Positions 1 through 6,792 of a stretch of DNA of 15,498 bases are shown here, in pieces. Made by a program: the position numbers and the translations under genes. Below the pieces are notes generated by a model. It worked only from the letters and a program-made list of their open reading frames with translations. It did not search any database and was not told the DNA's origin. The stretch's first letter is position 1; every line of letters starts with the position of its first letter. Where the stretch lies: positions 1-15,498 of the forward strand of contig CAIOHJ010000375.1 of NCBI GenBank assembly GCA_903858085.1. The letters run 5' to 3'. The stretch comes from an uncultured Chloroflexota bacterium (lineage in GTDB: Bacteria > Chloroflexota > Anaerolineae > Caldilineales > Caldilineaceae).

Positions 1-311
1 ATGTTCCCAGCATACCCCTCTTCGATAAAACGCTCCGCCATCCGCTCGGTCAGCGGGTAGACCGTCGAGCTCCCAGCCACGATGATGTCGCCGCTCACAG
101 CCAGCGGGTTCACCTCGGGCAGCACCCCACCCGCAGCCGCAGCCTCCGCAGCAGGTTCCGCAGCAGCCTCAGCGGCAGGTTCCTCCACAGCGGCAGGCTC
201 TGCAACAGGTTCCGCAGCGGCAGGTTCCGCAGCAGGCACACTCTCTGGGCTTGCACAGGCGCCCAACATCAGTGCCATCATCAAAAAGCAGGTTACCATC
301 CAGTTCCGCAT
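1..311 (-). CDS. pstS: Phosphate ABC transporter substrate-binding lipoprotein (PstS-like), N-terminal part
   Basis: Only the first 103 codons are in the window; the gene continues past the left edge. The start ATG at 311-309 is preceded by AAGGA (minus strand, 324-320) with 8-nt spacing. Residues 1-19 form a lipoprotein signal peptide with a hydrophobic Met/Leu-rich core and lipobox L16-G17-A18-C19, so the mature protein should be lipid-anchored outside the membrane. Residues 25-62 are an Ala/Glu/Pro linker. The binding domain then begins, with G74-D75-I-I-V and G80-S-S-T-V-Y-P-L, the N-terminal phosphate-contacting motif of PstS-type (PBP-like 2) proteins. By family knowledge it captures extracellular phosphate for PstCAB. 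Its place after phoB and phoR supports phosphate rather than another anion, but the diagnostic C-terminal part is missing, so a paralogue such as SphX remains possible. Confidence 0.82.
   Translation of the reverse strand, partial: MRNWMVTCFLMMALMLGACASPESVPAAEPAAAEPVAEPAAVEEPAAEAAAEPAAEAAAAGGVLPEVNPLAVSGDIIVAGSSTVYPLTERMAERFIEEGYAGN
126..239 (-). repeat. Low-complexity Ala/Glu/Pro linker repeat inside pstS
   Basis: On the plus strand, variants of a short unit AGGTTCCGCAGC recur several times here. In the minus-strand reading frame they encode AEPAA-type repeats (residues 25-62 of the lipoprotein). This is a flexible acidic tether between lipid anchor and binding domain, and is likely to vary in length between strains by slippage. 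Confidence 0.7.
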
Positions 312-420
312 AAATTTTTTCCTTATCTGTTGTCAATACCAGTCACTACGATTCAACTTGCTGCATCACAGTACTTCTCTGCCACTCCCAGAAAGACAAC
401 GGGGCTGTTTTTTCTGGTTG

Positions 421-438
421 GACCTCTGCGAGGAGGTC
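421..438 (+). terminator. Hairpin in the phoR-pstS gap with a T-rich tail on the plus strand
   Basis: Perfect 6-bp inverted repeat GACCTC (421-426) / GAGGTC (433-438) with loop TGCGAG, followed on the plus strand by TTTCTTTTT. It has the shape of a weak intrinsic terminator for plus-strand transcription, yet no plus-strand gene lies upstream in the window. On the minus strand, the direction of pstS, there is no T-tract after the stem, so there it would be a leader hairpin rather than a terminator. Confidence 0.3.
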
Positions 439-490
439 TTTCTTTTTCAGAGTAGCCCATTTTGTTTAACAACAGAGGAGGTGTTTCTTT
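430..490. repeat. Pair of 16-nt direct repeats in the phoR-pstS gap
   Basis: GAGGAGGTCTTTCTTT at 430-445 and GAGGAGGTGTTTCTTT at 475-490 differ at one base and start 45 bp apart. The 430-445 copy overlaps the right arm of the hairpin at 421-438. They lie 119-179 bp upstream of the pstS start, in the 188-bp non-coding stretch after the phoR stop (500). Function unknown: duplicated leader sequence or protein-binding sites are both possible. Confidence 0.5.
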
Positions 491-499
491 AACAAAACA

Positions 500-2071
500 T
501 CAACGATCCAGCAAAGGGATATGAACAAGGGGCAATGTAAAGAAAAATGTACTTCCAATCTGTTCGGTGCTTTCGACCCAGATCTGTCCGTTGTGGGCGT
601 GCACGGTATGTTTGGCAATGGCCAGGCCCAGACCGGTGCCGCCGCCGCTGCGAGCACGATCCGCCTTGTAGAAACGCTCAAAAATTCGTGGGATCTCTTC
701 CGCAGGAATGCCGATCCCACTGTCGGTCACTGAAATCACAACGACGTCAGAACCATCACGCTTCAGGCTCTCTGCGGAGAGGCGAGCCCGCACAGTGATG
801 GTTCCCCCCACCGGCGTAAATTTGATGGCGTTGTGGATCAGGTTGAGCAGGACCGTGCGTATCCGGTCGGTATCCACCAGAACCTCGGGCAGTTTGCTCT
901 CCAAAAAGAGTTGGAGTGTGAGCTGGGCCCGCTCGGCCTGTGGCCGCAGCCGCTCCATGATGGGTTCGACCAGGGCGGCAATCTTCGTCGGAAAGAGACG
1001 CAGCGGAACCTGCCCCGATTCGATGCGGGAGAGTTCCAGCAGTTCCTGCACCATCTGCGTCATCTCGTCGACCTCGATCTCCATCCGCTCCAAAAAATGG
1101 GTGGCGGCGGGGGGATCTTCGAGGGCGCCATCGCGCAATGTATCGACCAACGCCTTGAGCGAGGCCAGAGGCGTGCGCAGCTCGTGCGAAAGATTGCTGA
1201 CAAAATCACGCCGGATCGTCTCCAGGCGGTGCAGATGGCTGAGATCTTGAAGCAGCACCAAAAATCCATTGGCGTCGCCGCGCAGAAAGGGGGTGACGAT
1301 GACCCGGATGTAGACGTCGCTGGTCAATTCGAGCGTGGCCGAGTGCTCCAGGTTGTGTTCGACACAGGCCAGCCACACATCAGCGACCCGATAGTCCTTG
1401 ACCACCTGCACAAACGATTTGTCGAGCGACTCCTCTGCTTTGACATTCAAAATTTGTGCGGCAGCAGGGTTGAGAATGCTGACGTAACCGTGCTTGTTGA
1501 GCATGATCACGCCGTCGTTCATGACCTGCAAAACAGTGTCGAGCCGATCACGCTCGCGGCTGCGCTTGCGGCTCTGGCGCTGCAGCCGTTCTGCCATCCG
1601 ATTGAGCGCATCGCTGAGTGCGCCGATGTCTCCATCCCCATGCGCAGGCACCCGGGCATTCAGATCGCCGGCGGCAATCTGCTCGACAGCAGAGGTCAGC
1701 CGGCGCATCCGCCAGCTGCTGAGGTCGAATGCCCCGATCCAGAGCAAGGCAGCGCCGCCTGCCACTCCCAGGCTTCCCAACAGCTGTGCTGCCAGGCCGT
1801 CCCTTTCCAGGTCAACATACCAGAACACGCCACCGGCCACCAGCCACATGCTCAAAAAAAACACCAGCATGGAGCGCCAATGGTCGCGTGTCGTAGCGCG
1901 CAGACTTCGCCAAGAGAGCGGCCTTCCCCCTGGCAACAGCGCATCGGGCTGGCTGTGCGTCCGTATCGATGGGTCAGCCGAAAGGGGCCTGGCAGGAGAA
2001 ATTTTTTCCAGCTGAGAGGAATATTCAACGGTTGTTGGCTGCATCGCTCCATCATCCACAAGGAGATTCAC
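500..2071 (-). CDS. phoR: Phosphate-regulon-type sensor histidine kinase PhoR
   Basis: 523-residue membrane histidine kinase, partner of the adjacent PhoB. Order of parts: two TM helices (about 68-85 and 93-113) joined by only about seven residues, HAMP (about 115-167, motif AAGDLNARVP), PAS (about 175-282), HisKA with FVSNLSHELRTP (phospho-acceptor H296), then HATPase_c with N-box LNLIHNAIKF (N414), DSGIGIP (D450), FERFYKAD and GTGLGLAI. The near absence of an extracytoplasmic domain matches PhoR kinases thought to read phosphate through the Pst transporter/PhoU. I chose GTG at 2071 because GAGGG (2084-2080) lies 8 nt upstream. The frame stays open to a TTG at 2095, but that codon sits in the T-run of a small hairpin and lacks a ribosome site; an ATG at 2044 is a third option. 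The N-terminal 60 residues before TM1 are variable. pstS follows after 188 bp. Confidence 0.9.
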   Translation of the reverse strand: MNLLVDDGAMQPTTVEYSSQLEKISPARPLSADPSIRTHSQPDALLPGGRPLSWRSLRATTRDHWRSMLVFFLSMWLVAGGVFWYVDLERDGLAAQLLGSLGVAGGAALLWIGAFDLSSWRMRRLTSAVEQIAAGDLNARVPAHGDGDIGALSDALNRMAERLQRQSRKRSRERDRLDTVLQVMNDGVIMLNKHGYVSILNPAAAQILNVKAEESLDKSFVQVVKDYRVADVWLACVEHNLEHSATLELTSDVYIRVIVTPFLRGDANGFLVLLQDLSHLHRLETIRRDFVSNLSHELRTPLASLKALVDTLRDGALEDPPAATHFLERMEIEVDEMTQMVQELLELSRIESGQVPLRLFPTKIAALVEPIMERLRPQAERAQLTLQLFLESKLPEVLVDTDRIRTVLLNLIHNAIKFTPVGGTITVRARLSAESLKRDGSDVVVISVTDSGIGIPAEEIPRIFERFYKADRARSGGGTGLGLAIAKHTVHAHNGQIWVESTEQIGSTFFFTLPLVHIPLLDR

Positions 2072-2093
2072 ATGAATTGCCCTCGTTTGTTGC

Positions 2094-2112
2094 AAAAAAG
2101 GATCGCACGATC
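2094..2112 (-). terminator. Weak hairpin plus T6 between phoB and phoR
   Basis: Read on the minus strand, GATCGTGCGATC (2112-2101) is a perfect small palindrome followed by C and six Ts (2099-2094). The stem is only 4-5 bp, too short for an efficient terminator, but it could attenuate transcription between phoB and phoR. It also argues against using the TTG at 2095 as the phoR start. Confidence 0.25.
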
Positions 2113-2178
2113 AGATTAACAGCAGTTCAACTCTACGTAAACATTCACTCTGCCATTCCCATCGTCTCTGCGGACTGG

Positions 2179-2892
2179 CTACACATCTCCCTCGAAGCGA
2201 TAGCCGACCCCGCGCACCGTCACGATCCGCTGGGGGTCCGACGGATTGGCTTCGATCTTTTCGCGCAGCCAGCGCACGTGGACATCGACGGTTCGGCTGC
2301 CGCCATCAAATTCCCAGCCCCAGACACGCTCCAGGATCAGATCGCGACTCAACACGATCCCACGGTTGCGCGCCAGAAAGACCAGCAAGTCGAATTCTTT
2401 GGGTTTGAGATGGTGGACAACCCCTTGGGACGAGACCTCGCGACGGCTCAGATCGATGACCAGCGTGTCAAAGACCATCCGCTCGGCGGCCAGGTTGGGT
2501 GTCGCCGCGAACTCTTCACGGTCGATCCGTACCCGCCGCAGGAGCGCTTTGACGCGCGCGACCAGCTCACGCATGCTGAACGGCTTGGTCAGGTAGTCGT
2601 CCGCCCCAACTTCCAGCCCGACAATTTTGTCGATCTCTTCGCTGCGGGCGGTCAACATCAGGATTGGGACGTTCATTTCTCTGCGCAAAATCCGGCAGAC
2701 CTCGAAGCCGTCGATGCCCGGCAGCATGACGTCCAGCACCACCAGATCGGGCTGCTGCTGGCGAGCCACTTCGAGTGCTCTGCGCCCATCCCCCGCCGTG
2801 AAGAGCGTGTAGCCTTGTTTGCGCAGCGAATAGGCCAGCGTCTCGACCAGCGACGGCTCATCTTCCACAACCACAATTTTGGCCTCGTTCAT
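2179..2892 (-). CDS. phoB: Response regulator PhoB/PhoP (OmpR family)
   Basis: 237-residue two-domain regulator. The receiver domain (about 4-118) shows acidic pair D11/E12, phospho-acceptor D54 in VVLDVMLP, T81 and K103 in the LTKPF motif. The OmpR/PhoB winged helix (about 135-233) has HLKPKEFDLL, SRDLILERVWG, the recognition-helix signature RTVDVHVRWLREKI and the terminal RGVGYRFE. By family knowledge it is phosphorylated by PhoR and binds direct-repeat Pho boxes to activate phosphate-uptake genes. ATG at 2892 is chosen because AAGGAG lies about 10 nt upstream and the receiver fold starts at once (MNEAKIVVVEDE); the frame is open 54 codons further upstream, but that Gly/Ala-rich extension overlaps the EamA gene and is not family-like. 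The phoR start follows after 107 bp. Gene order plus a downstream pstS favours phosphate control over another OmpR-type role. Confidence 0.92.
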   Translation of the reverse strand: MNEAKIVVVEDEPSLVETLAYSLRKQGYTLFTAGDGRRALEVARQQQPDLVVLDVMLPGIDGFEVCRILRREMNVPILMLTARSEEIDKIVGLEVGADDYLTKPFSMRELVARVKALLRRVRIDREEFAATPNLAAERMVFDTLVIDLSRREVSSQGVVHHLKPKEFDLLVFLARNRGIVLSRDLILERVWGWEFDGGSRTVDVHVRWLREKIEANPSDPQRIVTVRGVGYRFEGDV

Positions 2893-2933
2893 GACAGAAT
2901 CTCTCCTTGACCGCACCCGCGCGCAGTTGGCTT

Positions 2934-3851
2934 TTACAGTGAACGCAGGCGGGCAGAACGCTGCACAGAAAAGAGCCCCCGCAGCAGCACAGCCCCCAGC
3001 ACGACGATCCCCCCCACCCCAGCCAGCGGACCTGGCAGTTCCCCCACCACCCAAAAGACGAGCAGTGGATTCAAAATCGGCTCCAAACAGGAGATCAGGA
3101 TCGTCTCAATCGCCGACAACGAACGAATGGCCACGGTGTAAAACAGAAAGGGGATGCCCAGTTGAAAGACACCCAGAAAGCCGAGGATCGCCCAGTCGCC
3201 GGGCACCCCTTCGGCGGTGAGCAAAAAAGGCACCCCGACGCCAGCCGCCAGCAGGTTGCCCAGCAGCACCGTCTCCAGGCTGGATCGGTTTTTTTGCGCG
3301 CGCATGAAAAGCGTCATCCAGGCCAGTGCAACTCCCCCCAGCACAGAGAGGAGATTGCCAAGCATCCCTGCTGGCGTCAGCGCCTCCCCAAAAAACAGAG
3401 CCATTCCAGCCAGAATCGCGCCGGAGGCAGCGTAATCCAGCCTTCCTGGCCGTTCCCCCAAAAACCAGTAGCTGAAAAGCGCAACCCAGATCGGCGCAGT
3501 ATACTGCAAAAGGATCGCATTTGCCGCCGAGGTGAGCTGGGTCGCCTGCACAAAAAAGACCACCATCAGACAGTATGAGACCGCCCCCCCGATCTGAGCA
3601 GCAGACCAGTCCCAGACAGGACGGCGCAGGTACAGCCAGAGCACCAGCGCCGCCACCGCGCTGCGTCCACCCACGAGCGCCAACGCCGGAAGCGTCGACT
3701 GCTTGATCAAGACCCCCGAAGTGCTCCACAAAACCACACAGATCACCAAAAACAACACAGCACGCCGGTGCGTGGCTGCTTCATCTTCCCCAGAAGCTGC
3801 CGCCCCCTGGAGCGCTCTGCGCATCGAAAATCGCTCGAAAAGACCTTTCAT
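2934..3851 (-). CDS. EamA/DMT-superfamily transporter
   Basis: 305-residue integral membrane protein with ten predicted hydrophobic helices arranged as two EamA repeats (about 32-154 and 165-292). Each repeat ends in the family hallmark: LLQYTAPIWVALFSYWFLGE (113-132) and LEPILNPLLVFWVVGE (256-271). Members of this drug/metabolite transporter group move small metabolites, often exporting amino acids or related compounds; the substrate cannot be read from sequence. The ATG (3851-3849) overlaps the TGA stop of the preceding peptidase gene in an ATGA junction and has no clear Shine-Dalgarno, so translation is probably coupled to the peptidase. phoB begins 41 bp downstream. The pairing with a peptidase suggests handling of peptide-derived amino acids, which is inference only. 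Confidence 0.9.
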   Translation of the reverse strand: MKGLFERFSMRRALQGAAASGEDEAATHRRAVLFLVICVVLWSTSGVLIKQSTLPALALVGGRSAVAALVLWLYLRRPVWDWSAAQIGGAVSYCLMVVFFVQATQLTSAANAILLQYTAPIWVALFSYWFLGERPGRLDYAASGAILAGMALFFGEALTPAGMLGNLLSVLGGVALAWMTLFMRAQKNRSSLETVLLGNLLAAGVGVPFLLTAEGVPGDWAILGFLGVFQLGIPFLFYTVAIRSLSAIETILISCLEPILNPLLVFWVVGELPGPLAGVGGIVVLGAVLLRGLFSVQRSARLRSL

Positions 3852-5380
3852 GGCAGAGCCGGCAGGGTACCGTACAACTGGCTGTATTTGCGCTGCAGAT
3901 AGGCAAGGTAGGGCTGAATTGTCAGTTCGCTCCCTGTCACGCGCAACAGCAGTTCGTCGGGCGTGTAGCGGGCACCATGCCGGTAGAGATTCTCACGCAG
4001 CCAGCCGTGCAGTGTGCCAAAAGAGCCCTGTGCAATCTCGGCTTCGATCTGCGGCTGGGCCGCCACGGCCGCAGCATAAAACTGCGACGCCATGATGTTG
4101 CCCAGCGTGTAGCCTTGAAAACTGCCGCCGATCGGCCCCGAAAACCAGTGCACATCCTGCATGACCCCGTCCCGATCGTCCGACGCATGCACCCCCAAAT
4201 TTTCCTGGTAGCGGGCGTGCCAGGCCTCGGGCAATTCCTCGACCGACAGCTTGCCCTCCAACAGATCCAGCTCCAACCCAAAGCGAACGATCACATGCAG
4301 GTTGTAGGTCACTTCGTCGGCATCTACACGAATCAAGGAAGGTTGAACCCGGTTGATGGCACGATAGAAACTGTCCAAATCGACATCGGCCAGCTGCTCA
4401 GGAAAAACAGCCTGCAGCGCAGGATAGGAATGCTCCCAGAACGGGCGGCTGCGGCCAACCAGGTTCTCCCACAACCGGGACTGGCTCTCGTGCACCCCCG
4501 CCGACGTGCCCGTGTCGAGCACAGACGACGCATACGCTTCGTCGATCCCCATCTCGTAGAGCGCATGGCCGGTCTCATGCATCGTGCTGAACAAAGCGTT
4601 GACCAGGTCGTTTTCATAAAAACGGGTGGTGATCCGGGCATCCCCAGGGCCAAATTTGGTCATGAAAGGGTGATGTGTCTCGTCCTGGCGCCCACGCGTG
4701 AAGTCGTACCCGAAGGCAGTCGCGACCTGCTCGCCAAAAGCTTGTTGCTGGGCCTTGGGATAGTGGCGCTGCAAAAAATGGCTGTCGACCGCAGGCTTTT
4801 GTGCAAGAGCAGCCACCCAGACCGCCAATGCCCGGCGCAATGCTTCAAACAGCGGCTGGATCTTCGCCACCGTCATGCCCTGGTCGACCTCGTCGATCAA
4901 CGGGTCAGCAGGGTGGGCGTGCCCCGGAAAAAATTCCGCCAGCTGGCGGCTCATGGCCAGCGTTTTGTGCAGATACGGACGCACAGCTGCAAAATCGTTG
5001 CGCGGCCGCGCCTCTGCCCACACACTGTACGAATTGGAAAGATGTTCGACAAATTCTGCCGCAAACGCAGCAGGAATCCGGGTAGAATGTTCGTAGCTGC
5101 GCCGCAGCTGACGCAACATCGCCGCTTCCACGCTCTCCGCTTCCCGGCCGACCCCCGCAGCGTCCAGCTCGTCGAGCAGACGCCCGATCGCAGGATCCGT
5201 GCGCCGTTCATGCGCCAACCGCCCGATCAGTGCACTCTGACGCGCCCGTACAGCCCCCCCTCCCGACGGCATATAGGTGGACTGGTCCCAGTTCAACAGG
5301 GCAGAGACGCCATCCAGGTCGTAGATCTCCTGCCAGCGCGCCATCAACTCGTCCCACTTTGCTTGATCTTGGCTCTTCAT
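3848..5380 (-). CDS. M32-family metallocarboxypeptidase (carboxypeptidase Taq type)
   Basis: 510-residue cytosolic zinc carboxypeptidase, the usual M32 length (about 500). All family signatures are visible: HETGH (H268, E269, H272) as zinc site and catalytic base, third ligand E298 in HESQSR, the DxRxT motif D247-A-R249-I-T251, the IRxxAD motif I350-R351-V-D-A-D355, and GxxQDxHW at 405-412. The family removes C-terminal residues from peptides with broad specificity and is mainly helical. No signal peptide is present. ATG at 5380 is chosen for the AAGGAG five nt upstream; a second in-frame ATG at 5416 would add 12 residues and has no better site. It is the first gene of a minus-strand run ending in pstS and overlaps the EamA gene by 4 bp. 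A TATAAT box at 5460-5455 is its likely -10 element. Confidence 0.95.
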   Translation of the reverse strand: MKSQDQAKWDELMARWQEIYDLDGVSALLNWDQSTYMPSGGGAVRARQSALIGRLAHERRTDPAIGRLLDELDAAGVGREAESVEAAMLRQLRRSYEHSTRIPAAFAAEFVEHLSNSYSVWAEARPRNDFAAVRPYLHKTLAMSRQLAEFFPGHAHPADPLIDEVDQGMTVAKIQPLFEALRRALAVWVAALAQKPAVDSHFLQRHYPKAQQQAFGEQVATAFGYDFTRGRQDETHHPFMTKFGPGDARITTRFYENDLVNALFSTMHETGHALYEMGIDEAYASSVLDTGTSAGVHESQSRLWENLVGRSRPFWEHSYPALQAVFPEQLADVDLDSFYRAINRVQPSLIRVDADEVTYNLHVIVRFGLELDLLEGKLSVEELPEAWHARYQENLGVHASDDRDGVMQDVHWFSGPIGGSFQGYTLGNIMASQFYAAAVAAQPQIEAEIAQGSFGTLHGWLRENLYRHGARYTPDELLLRVTGSELTIQPYLAYLQRKYSQLYGTLPALP

Positions 5381-5454
5381 TTCTGCTCCTTGCAGGGGTT
5401 CCCTGCCTTTGTCCATGCCAGCCCTTGCTGCACCCCTTGGTGTTGCTAGCTTCG

Positions 5455-5460
5455 ATTATA
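5455..5460 (-). promoter_or_regulatory. -10 element (TATAAT) for the M32 peptidase operon
   Basis: A perfect TATAAT on the minus strand 74 bp upstream of the peptidase ATG. At 17-bp spacing the -35 would be ACATAT, a poor match; the nearest TTGACA-like hexamer, CTGACA (5488-5483), is 22 bp away, too far for a plain sigma70 promoter. The promoter may therefore need an activator. Confidence 0.5.
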
Positions 5461-5480
5461 ACGCACCCTGCGCCGGAATA

Positions 5481-5508
5481 TGTGTCAGGCCGGCAACCTG
5501 TTGACACA
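5481..5508. promoter_or_regulatory. Candidate operator dyad TGTGTCA-N14-TGACACA
   Basis: Perfect 7-bp inverted repeat, TGTGTCA (5481-5487) and TGACACA (5502-5508), centres 21 bp apart, i.e. two helical turns. It covers and extends upstream of the -35 zone of the peptidase promoter and lies about 70 bp upstream of the S1-gene promoter. The geometry fits a dimeric transcription factor; which one is not known. Confidence 0.4.
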
Positions 5509-5576
5509 CACACCTGCCCCGCTCCAGCAGCGCCAGTTCGGAGCAGACGGTTATGCACAATCTGAAGCCCCTTGCT

Positions 5577-5605
5577 TTGGCAAATCCTGGCAACCTGGAT
5601 ATACT
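5577..5605 (+). promoter_or_regulatory. Sigma70-type promoter for the S1-domain gene
   Basis: TTGGCA (5577-5582), an exact 17-bp spacer, and TATACT (5600-5605): one mismatch from consensus in each hexamer. Transcription would start near 5612, giving a leader of roughly 94 nt before the ATG at 5706. Confidence 0.65.
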
Positions 5606-5705
5606 GAAGAGCATAATCAAAATCAATTTGATTCAAGCAACCCAAAAAAATGTGGAATCGAGGCGCCTTTCGTGTTGCGCCGGTAGTGTTCGGGAGAAAA
5701 TCGAG

Positions 5706-6617
5706 ATGAGTGAACAACAATTGGTTCCGGCCCACGAGGTGAATGCATCGCCCTTGGAAGAACAACCGATGGCTGAGCAGGCCGTCCTTTCGGAAGAAAA
5801 CGCCACCGCACAACAGCTTGCAGCGCCCCAAACACACCCTGCCGCCGACGAAGCAGGCCCCGTTGTCAAACTGTTGAGCGTGGGCCAGGAGCTGCATGGA
5901 ACCGTCAAACGCATCACCGAGTTTGGCGCTTTTGTCGACATCGGCGTCGGGCGTGATGGGCTGATTCACATTTCTGAACTCTCGACAACCCGGGTGGCCA
6001 AAGTGACCGATGTGCTCCAAGAGGGCCAGCCGATCACCCTTTGGATCAAAAAACTCGACCGCGACCGCAACCGAATCAGCCTGACCATGATCGAGCCAGG
6101 CAAGCGCACGATCCGAGACCTGCAAGTTGGCGAAATCGTGCAGGGCACGGTGACCCGCCTTTTGCCCTACGGCGCCTTCATCGACATCGGCGTCGGCCGC
6201 GATGCCCTGCTGCATGTCCGTGAAATGTCGAACAGCTTCGTCGCCAAACCGGAAGATGTGGTCAAGATCGGCGACAGCGTCGAAGTGCGCATCCTGGAAG
6301 TCGCACGCCGACGCAACCGGATCGATCTGAGCATGAAAGGGCTGCGCCCCGAGCCAGAAGTGCAGCTGCCAGAAGCTGTTGCCCACGAAGAAGTTGTTGA
6401 CACCCACGAGCCAGAAGAAACAGCCGAAGAGCGCTTTGACGAGATCGAAGCCCTGACAACCATGCAAATGGCGTTCCGCAAGGCGCAAGAACGGAGCGGC
6501 GTGAACCTTCCCCTGGGCAAAAACAAAAAACAAAGACGGACCCAGGCTGCACACAAACGAGCAGCACAGGACGACATCATCGAACGAACATTGGGTGGCC
6601 AGACCAACCGCAAATAG
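5706..6617 (+). CDS. Protein with two S1 RNA-binding domains
   Basis: 303-residue protein. Residues 1-55 are an acidic, Gln/Glu/Ala/Pro-rich, probably disordered tail. Two S1 (OB-fold) domains follow at about 58-128 and 141-211, each with the conserved GxVxxxxxFGAFVDIGVGRDGLIHISE-like core (GAFVDIGVGRDGLIHISEL at 74-92; GAFIDIGVGRDALLHVREM at 156-174). A second acidic stretch (215-248) and a Lys/Arg-rich segment (272-286) end the protein. S1 domains bind single-stranded RNA; proteins of this size include short RpsA-like and stress-related S1 proteins, so a role in translation or mRNA binding is likely but unproven. ATG at 5706 is chosen because GGGAG lies 9 nt upstream and the upstream in-frame extension has no domain character. 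It is transcribed from the promoter at 5577-5605 and closed by the hairpin at 6707-6738. Confidence 0.85.
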   Translation: MSEQQLVPAHEVNASPLEEQPMAEQAVLSEENATAQQLAAPQTHPAADEAGPVVKLLSVGQELHGTVKRITEFGAFVDIGVGRDGLIHISELSTTRVAKVTDVLQEGQPITLWIKKLDRDRNRISLTMIEPGKRTIRDLQVGEIVQGTVTRLLPYGAFIDIGVGRDALLHVREMSNSFVAKPEDVVKIGDSVEVRILEVARRRNRIDLSMKGLRPEPEVQLPEAVAHEEVVDTHEPEETAEERFDEIEALTTMQMAFRKAQERSGVNLPLGKNKKQRRTQAAHKRAAQDDIIERTLGGQTNRK

Positions 6618-6706
6618 CCCCGTCCTTGTTCGACAAGATCCGGGGGAAAAAGCCAGCGTTCGCCGGGAAAGTGACCCGATCCCCGGCAGAAAAAATGGCA
6701 GTGGAA

Positions 6707-6738
6707 GGGGTGACAGCGTTGGCTGTCACCCTCTTTGT
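6707..6738 (+). terminator. Intrinsic terminator after the S1-domain gene
   Basis: Perfect 10-bp stem GGGTGACAGC (6708-6717) / GCTGTCACCC (6722-6731) with tetraloop GTTG, extendable by a G-T pair, followed by TCTTTGTATT. It lies 90 bp after the stop codon and separates the S1 gene from the SDR gene. I see no convincing -10/-35 pair between it and the SDR gene. Confidence 0.75.
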
Positions 6739-6792
6739 ATTCGAGCCATCCACCTGCTCGGCAGATCCCGCTCCCGCAGAGAGGAGACACAG

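Noticed and set aside
833..2119. 428-codon open frame on the plus strand across phoR
   Set aside because: Antisense to a complete histidine kinase with all motifs; low-complexity, His/Gln-rich translation typical of the GC-rich opposite strand.
2893..3054. 54-codon N-terminal extension of phoB
   Set aside because: Gly/Ala/Arg-rich, overlaps the end of the EamA gene, and the ribosome site points to the ATG at 2892.
3977..5449. 490-codon plus-strand open frame over the M32 peptidase
   Set aside because: Antisense shadow of a gene with every M32 motif; the translation shows no domain.
5501..5506. TTGACA as -35 of a plus-strand promoter
   Set aside because: No -10-like hexamer at 16-18 bp; the TTGGCA-N17-TATACT promoter at 5577-5605 is far better, and this hexamer is part of the dyad.
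5208..6554. 448-codon minus-strand open frame spanning the S1 gene and the divergent promoters
   Set aside because: It opposes the S1 domains and would cross the intergenic region and the peptidase start; no recognisable domain.
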